Origin: Atherix ibis
Taxonomy: Eukaryota; Arthropoda; Insecta; Diptera; Athericidae
Length of the DNA: 64,000 nt
Reading direction: 5' to 3'
NCBI GenBank assembly: GCA_958298945.1
Contig: OY282607.1
Coordinates: 89,349,270 to 89,413,269 of the forward strand
The notes beneath the pieces are model-generated. The model had not been told where the DNA came from and did not search any database. It saw only the letters and a program-made list of their open reading frames with translations. Positions 12,294 to 22,190 of this stretch are shown here, in pieces. Every line of letters begins with the position of its first letter. The first letter of the stretch is position 1. The position numbers and the translations under genes are program-made.

Positions 12294-13685
12294 GTGGTGG
12301 GTATTTTATTATACTCGTAGTATTTTTGCTTTTGTAGTTTGTCTTACATTCATTTATGTATTTCGATTATAAACTATGTACAATATACAAACAACTTTGC
12401 GGACATTGTTGAGCAAACTAAACTCTATAAACTCTAATTCGACATTAGAATTAATGCTGGAACAGTTCCTGTAATTACAGAGCAAAGAAACAGCTTTCAT
12501 TTCCGCTACCATCTTGCTTATTAAATTTTCTGTCCTTTGTGCAAATATTTTGCAAAGACTAACCATCTGTTTGGGGGGGAGGGGGTTTGATGGTGATGGT
12601 TGAGACAGTACAAATACAAGTTCCTAATATACCTCTATACACAAGATTGGTAAGTACTTTTAGCCAAAGTATAATAGGAAGTGGAACGATCCTTCAAGAG
12701 CAAATGATGTCCTTCTTATATATAATAATTTTTTGCTACTGCTTATTCTTGTTATCATCCCTTACCATAGCGGTTTCCTTCTGTTGTTCTTCCAATTTTG
12801 AAAGTATTCTATATAAATAGACCAGAAGAAAAAAAATACTTGCGTGCATCAAAGTAAATTTGAAATTTGCAAAATTTGTCTTATAGAGAAAAGGAAATGA
12901 CTATAATAACGAGAGGGCAGTTATCATTACAAAGCATATCAGGTATAAGAGACTCCTTTGACATTATTTTTATACGTGAATTTAATGCAAGAATAATATT
13001 AATAAAAAATACAGAAAAATTGAGTATTCCTCCGTGTTTGTACGACCAAGTATGCAGAGACTTTGGTCAATTTCGAAATATCTTTTTAGTATTCAATTGT
13101 TGGTCATGAATAGTTAATAAGACTCATCGAAATAAAAGTTTTATCAATTTTCGGAGAGGTTCTCAAATACATTTTAATGAGTATATGGAAATTTTTATAA
13201 TAACTTTGTAAAAAAAAAAACAAATTTGGCAATCGAAAATGATTTTACTTAAAAATCTTTTATAATATTAATGAAATATTTATGGTTAAATTGTTTTAAT
13301 GAATAAAAAACCTTCAAAAATATTTATGCAAGATTAATAATTTTAGGGATGATTGTGGATTATCAAAGATTGGTTGAACTTGCAAAATTCTATTCCTTAA
13401 GTCCAAATTGGTTTTGTTATTTTATTAAAAGTTTGATTATGTGCTTTCAAGATTAATCTCTTTTCAAAGTAAAGATCCCAATAACTTAGTTTAGTCTAAC
13501 TGCCATCATGTTGCCATTAGGGTGATTTTAAGACAGTTTTTGGTAAAGAGTGAAAGTAATATGAGCACATTTTTGTTCATTTACATTCACTTTCCATCTC
13601 TTAGATCAGATTTGGTAGTTAAACTCCCGATATCAGAAGAAGTAGCTTTGGTTGGAAATTTATAGATGAGTTAAGCTAAACCGCA
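12294..13685. other. AT-rich stretch, no gene recognised
   Basis: A G-rich run (about 12571-12584) and a good consensus splice-donor string GTAAGTACTT at 12649 occur, but no supporting exon structure is seen. Open frames here have no family motif. Confidence 0.45.
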
Positions 13686-13689
13686 AATG

Positions 13690-14570
13690 ATGCAGTTCAT
13701 ATTATCCAGCACAGAGTTTTTTCAGTGGGCCCATAACTTGCTGATCGAAAACACTTAGCATGAAAGTTAGGGATATTATTGCGCAATCTTCACTTCGATG
13801 CTTGGGAGTTCAGATAGACGGCACCCTGAGCTTTGATTAACATTTAATTATCGCTATTATATAATTAATAATATTTGCGATACTCTATATCACTAATATA
13901 CCCTCAAGTGAGCTTTCGGTGGCTGATAGAGCTAGAATATATTATCGACGATGAGAGAGAAATTAAATCCATCGGACTACAGTCAACAGGGAGGAAATAA
14001 ATCAGATAGTGGCGAGATTTTAACGACACAGGGCTTTAGCCACATCATCGCTCTCCTTATATATCCACGTAGAATAGAAGCGACCATGGAGAAGTGGTCC
14101 ACTATATGGCCCAAACTTCTGATGGGATATGGAATTATCCTAGACACATCTAAATCATACTTCAGAGGATATCTTTATCATTCAAAGCTGGAATGTGATA
14201 CCAACATGCCTCAATTGTCAGCCCACAATCGAGAATGCAGAGCATATCATCGATCACTGTCTATGCTTTATTGTAGGAATAAAAAGAATCGGCAATAATA
14301 ATAATCGGTTAATCAATATCACAAAAATTATGCATAAATTATAAAATTGCAGGTATGTTGGGAATACGTATCCCGAATATTAAAGAAATTTCAACATGAG
14401 GGAAGAATAAGAAAAGCGTACCATGCCACGTAGTAGGCTTGATATCAGTCCACTCTCCATGAAGTAATAACTGATGGTGGTCCTGTGTGGAGTCATATTG
14501 GAAGAAATGATAATGGTATCTCTACAGCATCCTTAAAAGATGTACGCCTATTCATGTAATAAACAATCTG
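13690..14570 (+). pseudogene. R1-clade-like LINE relic (C-terminal half of RT ORF)
   Basis: Shifting forward frames follow the C-terminal half of an R1-type ORF2. SSLRCLGVQIDGTLSFD (about 13786-13836) matches the YLGVxID motif after the RT palm. VADRARIYYRR lies at about 13919-13951 and EKWSTIWPKLL at about 14084-14116. CLNCQPTIENAEHIIDHC (about 14208-14262) has the spacing of the C-terminal CCHC-like knuckle. Stops and frameshifts are frequent. The order, and parts of the downstream non-coding sequence (to about 14570), match the relic at 61.9-62.6 kb. The RT active site itself is not present in this copy. Confidence 0.65.
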
Positions 14571-15548
14571 TACTCGTAATGTGGCATAAAGGATTCTATG
14601 CTGTGGAACTCCAGCTGATTAAATACTACTCGTACTTGAAAATGACTCTGAAAGAGATATGAATTTCAGATATGCAGAAGAAGGGAAGGTCTTGAGGAGA
14701 AGTCCAGGTTTCTGTATACAATAAACTGCTTATAGTATAAGTTTTTAAAAAAATAGATCAATTGAAAGATATAGAATTCACTGGTTTATTAAAATTAAGG
14801 TTCGTTTTAATATCTGAAAATTTCCATAATAGGGAAATATAGAATCTGCTAAAAATATAAGTAATTAAAATTCAAAATTTTTTTTGGCAATTCGCTTCAG
14901 GATATGAGTTGTTATTAGATCCTATACAGGGGCTCACCTATTGAAAAGGCCAAAAATTGCAGGTCTTAATTCAAAATGATAACAATAATGTAGGAAAACT
15001 CTAAGGTATAGGGAGTATACTGTTTTTTTTTTAAAGTAAGATCCCTAGGAAATAAACTAGGGGTGACGATACAGCGCCATGACCATGGGGTCATTTGAAT
15101 ATCTGTAAGTATGTGGGTTATCGGTCTTTCGTTAGATGGATTAACTAATTATAGATGAATAGATTTTGTACAGCATGTTCGTTAGTTTTTGGGCACACAA
15201 AGATCCTTAGGGATTTCTGAGGTATATTCTTTAAGTAATGGACTTTAAGGTAGCAGGTCTGGACTTTCACATTAAGTATAAATCATAAATTTCTAAAGTA
15301 GGACTGAGTGGAAATACAAAGAGAGACATTGCAGGAGGAGGAGATTTCTTCGTATCTTTGAATGTAAGCATATTCCTATGACTCCCGGACCCGTGTAGTA
15401 TATTTCAAGTAAAAATTCTGGCTATTCGTGAGGCCGCAGCTTGGCTGTGGATAAATGGATATAGAAATTTTCATCGATAGGTGGTCTTATCACTGGAGTC
15501 GCCTATTGATCAACGACTATAAAGCATTTCCGCAGATCTCTAAATGGG
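14571..15548. other. Anonymous, mixed-composition stretch
   Basis: This is less AT-rich than average between about 14900 and 15540, which hints at old repeat DNA, but I recognise no protein or terminal repeat. Confidence 0.4.
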
Positions 15549-15555
15549 ATTGCCA
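15549..15555. repeat. Target-site duplication, 3' side of composite element
   Basis: ATTGCCA lies immediately before the T20 tract. The same seven bases occur at 16300-16306, just beyond the 5S-like head. Together they bracket the composite retroposon. Confidence 0.6.
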
Positions 15556-15689
15556 TTTTTTTTTTTTTTTTTTTATTTGTTAGGTTATATTTCTACATTA
15601 TACATTATGACACATATACACATAGTCATGAGACACAGTCGCTCCTATGGAGCATATAGCGGCACGGAGAATACACGTCTCCAGTTGGT

Positions 15690-15920
15690 GGTAGAAAGCT
15701 TCTTTTTTTTTTTTTTTGTTGGCGTCATCATTTACTTCGGTTGGGGCACTGCACGATGGTGATCTTTCGGAACTTTGAGTGGAGCCTGACTGTCAGAAGG
15801 TGGTCGGAGACCGGTTTGTAGCCCATGAGAGATCTCTTTTTGCGTTGGCCGATAGGATCAATCCGACTCCACAGTGGTGGCCGCTGTCGTTGCCGCTGTA
15901 GATGAAGTGTTCACCCGTCT
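15690..15920 (-). pseudogene. RTE endonuclease fragment inside the composite element
   Basis: The minus-strand frame (ORF 15793-16101) contains EHFIYSGNDSGHHCGVGL and LSANAKRDLSWA. These correspond to the middle of an RTE-clade apurinic-like endonuclease (pattern xxLYSGxxxxxxxGVGxxLxxxA...L). After a stop at 15793-15795 and a frame change, TVRLHSKFRKITIVQC (about 15805-15755) and EAFYHQLE (about 15700-15675) continue the same domain. The N-terminal catalytic motifs and the later SDH motif are absent. The residues upstream of EHFIYSG in the same frame do not resemble an endonuclease and are probably spacer. A 14-base A tract (plus-strand T run 15703-15716) interrupts the domain. Confidence 0.65.
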
Positions 15921-16118
15921 GCGTTGTTCGATGAAAACCAGATAAGTTCTTTGCCTGAGGTACGGTCCGGTTGATTCTTCTTGTGCTGTTTCTTGATAAG
16001 GTGGTTTTTATAGCTTGCGGCTTATCAGGCCAGCGAAGTAACCTCCAGTGACGTTGGGGGACCCTACGGACTACATATAAGGCTTGTAGTCGGCCTCTCA
16101 CCCCGGCACCATGCCGAG

Positions 16119-16189
16119 ATGGCGGCAGCGGGAATCGAACCCGCTACCTACCGAGTGTGAGTCGGTCGACACACACACGGTTAAACCTG
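16119..16189 (-). pseudogene. tRNA-like segment (anticodon arm like tRNA-Val CAC) in the composite element
   Basis: On the minus strand a T arm is clear, GCGGG-TTCGATT-CCCGC, including a B-box-like GGTTCGATTCCC. Upstream, CCGA-CTCACAC-TCGG forms a perfect anticodon stem with a seven-base loop, T at position 33 and anticodon CAC. The 3' acceptor-like TGCCGCC follows the T arm. The D arm is replaced or degraded by a GTGTGTGTC run, and a matching 5' acceptor strand is not evident. It is therefore a tRNA-derived promoter relic, not a tRNA gene. Confidence 0.6.
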
Positions 16190-16277
16190 CGGCACGCGGT
16201 GTTCCCAAGCGGTCATCCATCCAAGTACTAACCACGCCCAGTCCTGCTTAACTTCGGTGAGCGGACGAGAACCGGTG
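16190..16277 (-). pseudogene. 5S rRNA-like segment (3' two thirds), head of the composite element
   Basis: The minus strand reads CGGTTCTCGTCCGCTCACCG, then AGTTAAGCAGGACTGGGCG, GGTTAGTACTTGGATGG and ACCGCTTGGGAACACCGCG. This is the order of positions ~35-115 of an insect 5S rRNA. It includes the A box, intermediate element and C box used by TFIIIA for Pol III transcription. The first ~35 nucleotides of 5S are replaced by unrelated sequence (GTGCCGTCCTGGATCCA). The 3' end runs into the tRNA-like segment instead of a T-run terminator. A true 5S gene is therefore excluded. Confidence 0.8.
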
Positions 16278-16299
16278 GATCCAGGACGGCACAGCACAC

Positions 16300-16306
16300 A
16301 TTGCCA
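16300..16306. repeat. Target-site duplication, 5' side of composite element
   Basis: ATTGCCA repeats the bases at 15549-15555. Confidence 0.6.
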
Positions 16307-19300
16307 ATTAGTGCAATGTTTATTTATGCCGATTTTCTGAACATAATGTTATTCCACAAAACTGTAAACCAAATGAGCTTGACATAAATGGTACCATGCT
16401 AGATTCCACTAATGTTAGAGAGCAAGCATACGTGCCTATGAAGAGGGCTACACATCTCATAAAGCTATCGAATGAGAGGTGCAGCGGTCTTGACTCGTAT
16501 CATATCTCAGGAATGATCTGGCCTCAACTAGTCCAGAGAAGAACAGAAAGCATACTGATGATAGGTAGGTTTATAATAGTTTGCTGATAGGGATTATATT
16601 ATAAGGGGTACATGCTAGTCAACTAAGTATCCCAGCCAATATCTTCTATTGGAGCCATAAACAACTAGGAGAAGAAGGAGACAATTTTGCATCTTTTCTG
16701 CTCATATTCCTAAGAAGTAGAACCTTCGGCAACATTTTCTTTAATGATTTAAAAAAAAAAATATTCCAAAAACTCAAAACATTTTTTACTCGCTTCCAAT
16801 TGGTTCTTAAGATGACATCAGCTTTGATGATCACGTGGTGTCACAACGGGCGTCACTTTGGTCTAAGTTTGTCCGACAGCAACAACGGACAACCACTCCT
16901 ACCTAACATAACATAGTTGGTTCTAAGAAATTTAAAAGAGGATTTGAAAATAATTTTGAAGGATCCAAAAACTCCATAATTAAGGGAATCTTATTAGAAA
17001 ATACATGTTGCGTAAGGTGACACTTCGTTAGAAGTTGAGGGATAATGAATTAAACGTCACAGAAATAGTAGATTGAAAATAGTAGATTTTTTTCCTAGCT
17101 GATTTAGTTTTCAATAAAATGGAGATTAGACTCCAAAAGAAAATTTATAAAAATTAAAATATATCTTTGAGGTCATGAAATTTGAAAAAAAAGGTAGGGT
17201 CTCTTTTGTGATAGTCCTCAGTTATGTGGTGGCGGCTTCTGATACATGGAGTGATCTAGAATGATGCTTAAACTTACTCCAATTTAGTAAAGAAAGTTTT
17301 TTCTCATTCCGAAACTTATAAGAATTTTCTTCCGCTTCCTCTAATATTTTGTAGAAAAGTCTTTAGTTCAAATTGAATTTCGAACTTTTATTTTCAACAT
17401 CAACAGGATTAATCAGAGTTTTCTAATTAATATTATTTTTTCTCCCTTCTAGAAATTACTTAACACTCCTCTAAACCATCCAATTTTCACAACCGAACAG
17501 TATTTAGTTATAACAGATGAGGTATTATTTTGTTTTATCGAAAAAGTTCAATATAAGTTTAGTAAATTGATTTTTTTTCCCCCCTTTTTAGCAATTTCGT
17601 TATCATTTATAAATATCCATGATGGACTTTTTACTTTTTCCTAAACCAAATAGAGATATGTGAAAGTTTTACAATTAAAACTTTCTTATAATGGAAATAA
17701 ATTCGAAATGAAACTAGTAATTTTGTAAATATTACTAAATGGAAGTGGAAAATCTAATAAATAATAAAAATATAGAGAGTACATAATATGTAAGAAATTA
17801 TTGAACAGAATATACTCTTTGGAAAGAAAAGCTAAAAATCATTGAAAGGGAAAATTAAATAAAGATGAACATTTAAAAGTGGAAAATTATAACCTAGAAA
17901 TTAAAAGTTTCTAACCTCTTATTAAGTATTTTAGATTGTATACATTTTTAAAGTCAATTTTAGGTATAGTTTTTTTTTCTATTGTATAATAACCAACCCC
18001 TATTTTAGTTGTAGATATAGTCGGTTTTGAAAAAATAGAAAAATACTTTACCATAAATTTGACTGCATGCAAGGATATATGATTGCGTGAATACCTTTTA
18101 ATATTATATATTTCTTTGGTAAAATATAAATAAGCTGGTATAAGAGTGATAGCTTCTTCTAAGCCCGACTGACTAACCTGTAATTAACGATAAAATTTCT
18201 ATAGGACTAAAGGACGCTTATTCATATAGTAATTACCGTCTACCTGAGTGTGAACAAAATACCCTCAAAATTTTATTTTCTACTCACAGATTGTCTAAAC
18301 TGTTGTGGTAATAAATAAAAAGTAGTTTTTCCCCTAAAAACATTTTACACCTTCTTAATATAAAATACGAACAGAAGGGGTCTTAAGTAAATTAGTTGTT
18401 CTTTATTCTTTCTATTTCCATTCGGTTTTTATAAATTATTGAAGAAAAAAAAATAAAATAAAAGAAACTAAATGGAAACGTCCATTTATCTACAATATAG
18501 AAATTTTTTTATAAATCAACTTTCAATTAAGATTTAAACCACAAAAATATACTACCTTAAATTTTGTTGAAAAAAGCAGAATAACTTTTGTAGTATTTCG
18601 AGAATTTTTAAGATCTTAAGCCTGAAGATAAAAGAAAACAAAAAATCTATTTTTTTTTCCTATTTATCAGAACACGCACACAAAATAAATGGCTTAATTT
18701 AGTAAAAAGGACGAATCGAATTTTCATCCATATGGAATGATATCGAAAATAAGGATCAGATCTAAAAACAGAAATGAAGTAAAATTATTTATAATTTTAA
18801 CACCTGTTACAGTTTTGAGTGCTTGAACATATTTACGATAATGGAAGTACCGCAGATGCATATAAATATAATATGAATAGTGTCAGAAAGTGTACAGAAA
18901 CCTGGAAAAGGTAAAAATCAAAAATTTCGAACTGAATTTCAGTAATTCTATTAGGGCACCAGCAATAAACAGTGAACAATTAATCAAAACTGAATCTCAT
19001 TTAATCATGATTTTTTTCTTCTTTTTCTTATTAAATAAAATTATATATTTTTGTTAATTTTCAGATTTTCTAAGAGCAGATTTATAAAATATCGAACAAT
19101 ATTAGAAATGTTGATAATTTCATGGAACACCTTATGTTCTCGATATTCGTAATCTGTAATAAGAAATCTTCCTTGAACATATGGTGTTAAATTTTTATGA
19201 GAATATCAGTCGATTTTTGTAGAAGAATTCAGTTAGTTTCTTGTTCCTTGTAATTTCCTGTACTCTGAAAGAACCTAATTTGATCACGTTCGTATCAATA

Positions 19301-19840
19301 TTGGATCTGCCATATGCTATGAAGCACAATCGACAATTGATAGTTTATCAAATTAAAAAATTTCAAATCGAATTTGTTGTGAAATAATATTGATGGTATA
19401 GTTAATAGGGAGCAAAAGGCATTAATATTATATTGATAGATGGAAAAAATTAGTTCGTACTTGTCTTCAAAATCTGTTACTTTTCTCACAAGATGGTAAA
19501 CAAATATTTTGATAAATTGTCTATGATAAAGTAGGAGTCGGCTATTGGCTGTTATCGAATTACTTCCATTTCCGAAGGTAATTGAGTTTTAATTTTTTAT
19601 TTTCATATAAGTTTTATTTAAAGACATGTTATGTGAGAACTAAAAAAAATTACCAATCGGATTTTTGATCAACAAAAAACAACTCAAAAAAAGGCAGAAA
19701 ATTATAAAAAATTTAAAAGAAATTTTTTTATGGTTCCTAATTTATTGAAAATATCCTTTTTTAATACCGAATTTAACAATAATGACAGTTTTGAAAGTTA
19801 AATATTTTCATAGATTTTTTTTAGTAGATATTTAGGCCGA
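16307..19840. other. AT-rich stretch, no gene recognised
   Basis: About 16380-16610 and 16840-16930 are less AT-rich than the rest but give no recognisable product. From 16.9 to 19.8 kb the sequence is very AT-rich with no family motif on either strand. Confidence 0.5.
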
Positions 19841-19849
19841 GAAGCTCCT

Positions 19850-21560
19850 ATTTATGAAGTGTGGCGGAAAAGTAATGAGAGCAAGCTATCAACACTACGG
19901 ACTTCTTCTTCACATAGTCTGTCTCGTACTTTGGATGGTATTGATTTGGTCATTAGCATACCGCGTAAAGCTATCAAAGGTAAAAGGTGGAGAAAAGTAC
20001 TGCCCTATTGTAAGCTTTGATTGTGAAGAATGCCTTCAACTCGATAAGATGGGGTCATATCCGTAATGCCCTGAGCTCAATGGGTATTCCGGAGTATATT
20101 AAGAGGATAATAGAAGATTACCTCAGTAGTAGAATTTTGTTGTGCAGGAAAGGCAGTGGGGAGATACCATGCAGGATCGCGAGGGGATCTCACAGGGTTT
20201 GGTTCTGAGCCCTCTATTGTGGAATATGATGTATGATGGTATTCTCAGGCTCCCTTTGCCAGAGTATGCGAGAATTATCTCAACAGTTTGAAGTTGACTC
20301 CTCGTAGCTGGTCTTTGCCTTGCGAAATACAGGGTGCTTTTTATGTTCCACATCGATTTTGTTTGGCCGCCATTTTGGTTTGAATGACCTTCGTCCGTTG
20401 GCATTTGACTCGGTATAGACGACCACAATTTTTGGTAAAAAATCATTATAAGCGACAAAGCATACTTCGAATTGGCTTGCTTTGTTAATAAACAGAAAAG
20501 TCGCTTTTGGGGCACTGAAAATTCTCAACTGATACACTAAAGACCACTACGCCCTTGTAGAGTCTCTGTATAGTACGGCATTTGGGCCGGCGGCATCATT
20601 GGGCCATATTTCTTTGAGGCTGCTGGAGGCACTGCCGTAACAGTTACTGGTGACCGCTATCGGGAAGTGTTGGTAAATTTTCTTCTATCCGAATTCGATC
20701 AATTAGGTGTACAGAACATGTGGTACGAACAAGACGGTGCCACACCACACACAGATCGTGGTATAATGCAAATTTTGAGTGAAATTTTTCCCGGCCAAAT
20801 AATGTCAGAAAGTGGTGATATCGACTGGCCCCCACAATCCCCTGATTTGAACCCTCCCGATTTTTTTTTTAACCGACGTGAATCAACCAATAAAATATGA
20901 AATATTAAAAAAAAACTTCGACCTGGAACATAAAACACAACCTGTATAAGGCAGAGGCAGACCTTATGAGATGAGCAAGAAAAGAAGAGAGAATATCTGC
21001 ATAAGGATTGGCGAACATGAGGTGATCTCGAGATTATCAATGTGGTTTCAGGAACACCTACTAAACATTGGACAATGATGGCACTGGCGCAACTGATGCC
21101 GATTCTTGAGAAACCCAGGTAGACCCTATTGGCGATCGTGATTGAGTCAATTCTGCTCTATGCTGCATCAATTTGTGCGGTTGGAGTTCATTGGAGCAAC
21201 CTTCATTCGAGGAGTTGACTCAGTCTACTGTAGGAGTGTATTGAGGGTGGGGTGTGCATTTCGAACCATGTCTAACAAAGCTATTTGCGTTATGACCGGA
21301 ATGACACCGCCTGAGATATTGGGCAGAGGCTGTATCGCTAAAAGATTCTCGAATCGTACGGAAGAAAGAAATGAGTCCAAGAGAAGGTGGCAAAATTGTT
21401 GGGGTAGTGCCTTCAATGGCAGGTGGACTCACCGTCTCGTCTCGAATGTAGATTCCTGGGTAGATCGACGATATGGAATTTTTTGATAGGACACGGATAT
21501 TTTCAAGCTTACCAATACTGCTTTTAAACGGATTCTCGTCCAATGTGTCCTTCTTGTGAC
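19850..21560 (+). pseudogene. R1-clade-like LINE relic (RT to C-terminus), split by a Tc1-like insertion
   Basis: Forward frames give AIKGKRW (about 19969), YCPIVSFD (RT motif A, about 20000) and NAFNSIRWGHIRNALSSMG (about 20026-20080). Then come IPEYIKRIIEDYLSSR and, after a frame change, LGPLLWN-like and LRLPLPEYA-like remains up to about 20290. The Tc1-like element occupies 20330-20944. The same ORF resumes at about 20946 with CIRIGEHEVISR (about 20988-21025) and ALAQLMPIL (about 21080). Then follow ESILLYAASICA (about 21147) and, after frame changes, RWTHRLVSNVDSWVDRRYG (about 21421-21477) and a CPSC knuckle start (about 21545). Many stops and frameshifts make it non-functional. R1-type elements often target rDNA, but nothing here is rDNA, so a non-specific relative is more likely. 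Confidence 0.75.
20330..20944 (+). mobile_element. Internally deleted Tc1-like transposon with terminal inverted repeats, inserted in the R1-like LINE
   Basis: The left end CAGGGTGCTTTTTATGTTCC (20330) matches the inverted right end CAGGTTGTGTTTTATGTTCC (ending at 20944). TA flanks both sides (20328-20329 and 20945-20946). Inside, the DDE half of an insect transposase is readable on the plus strand. KIIISDKAYFELACFVNKQ (about 20440-20496) holds the first D (20454-20456), then FWGTENSQ and GIIGPYFFE. The frame 20667-20900 contains MWYEQDGATPHT (second D) and DWPPQSPDLNPPDFF (third acidic residue). The N-terminal DNA-binding half is deleted and at least two frame changes occur. At 615 bp it is a non-autonomous derivative. 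Confidence 0.8.
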
Positions 21561-21889
21561 GGAATGCTAAAGAGCGCGAAGCTGACGGCCGCTGATACCG
21601 GAGAATATGTTGGCTCTAATGCTACACTTGAGGATGGTATATAAGGGCTATCAAAGTCCTTGTGACAATAGTCCTAAAAAACTTATAAGCTCAATATTAA
21701 AAGAGGGCATACTACTCTCAGCGAAAACTTTTTTTTTTAAATCACACACGTCCCATTTAACAATTCTGTGGCGTTCCTCGAACTATTTCATACATATTGA
21801 GTGAATGTTAACAAACCAAGAATTTAGAGTGATCAGTTTGTAAGTGGTTACTTACTGTAAACTCCCAGTAATGGCGGTGCGCTGATTGA

Positions 21890-22190
21890 GCGTATCTCAA
21901 TTCCTATGGTCAGCTTCCGATGACAGATGGACTCATCGTATCATCTCGGCGATTAATCCGTAGGTAGATCATCGTTTTCGGGCTTAATAATAACGATTTA
22001 AATTGTATTCTGGTGCAGTGTGCCCATCTTGTAACGAGATAATGGAAATCGTGGAGTACGTATTTTTTACTGTACCCGATTCAGTCGGAAAGAGAAGAAG
22101 CTTAAAAGTTAGCTAGTACACTCCTGACATCCAAGAATATAGGGACCCTGACAGCTGTTCAGTGGGGAGATATAGAAATTTGACAAACTA
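21890..22190 (+). pseudogene. Second R1-like C-terminal fragment
   Basis: Forward translation gives DDRWTHRIISAI (about 21920-21956), VDHRFR, and CPSCNEIMEIVEYVFF (about 22023-22070). This is the same end region as 21420-21560 but in a separate, differently diverged copy. It is probably a second insertion or a partial duplication of the family. It is too short and broken to code. Confidence 0.5.

Larger units (their letters stand above)
15556..16299 (-). mobile_element. Composite retroposon: 5S-like + tRNA-like head, RTE endonuclease piece, RTE 3' tail
   Basis: Read on the minus strand, the element starts at 16299 with TGTGTGCTGTGCCGTCC. A 5S rRNA-like segment with the internal control region follows (16277-16190), then a tRNA-like segment (about 16189-16119) and a spacer. 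A fragment of RTE-clade endonuclease (about 15920-15690) comes next, and then the 3' tail of an RTE LINE. The element ends in poly-A (T20 on the plus strand, 15556-15576). The tail from GCCGCTATATGCTCC to the A-tract matches the tail of the RTE LINE at 57.0 kb. ATTGCCA flanks both ends, so the whole 744 bp moved as one unit, presumably by the RTE machinery. It has no RT and must be non-autonomous. 5S-headed SINEs (SINE3) and tRNA/5S chimeric SINEs are known. The added LINE coding piece is the unusual part. Confidence 0.75.

Noticed and set aside
12587..12820. Possible exon ending at a GTAAGT donor
   Set aside because: One consensus donor without acceptor, conserved protein or partner exons is not enough.
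16119..16189. A functional tRNA-Val gene
   Set aside because: No matching 5' acceptor strand and no D arm; only the anticodon and T arms are tRNA-like.
16190..16277. A functional 5S rRNA gene
   Set aside because: The first third of 5S is replaced, the 3' end continues into a tRNA-like segment without a T terminator, and the whole lies inside a TSD-flanked retroposon.
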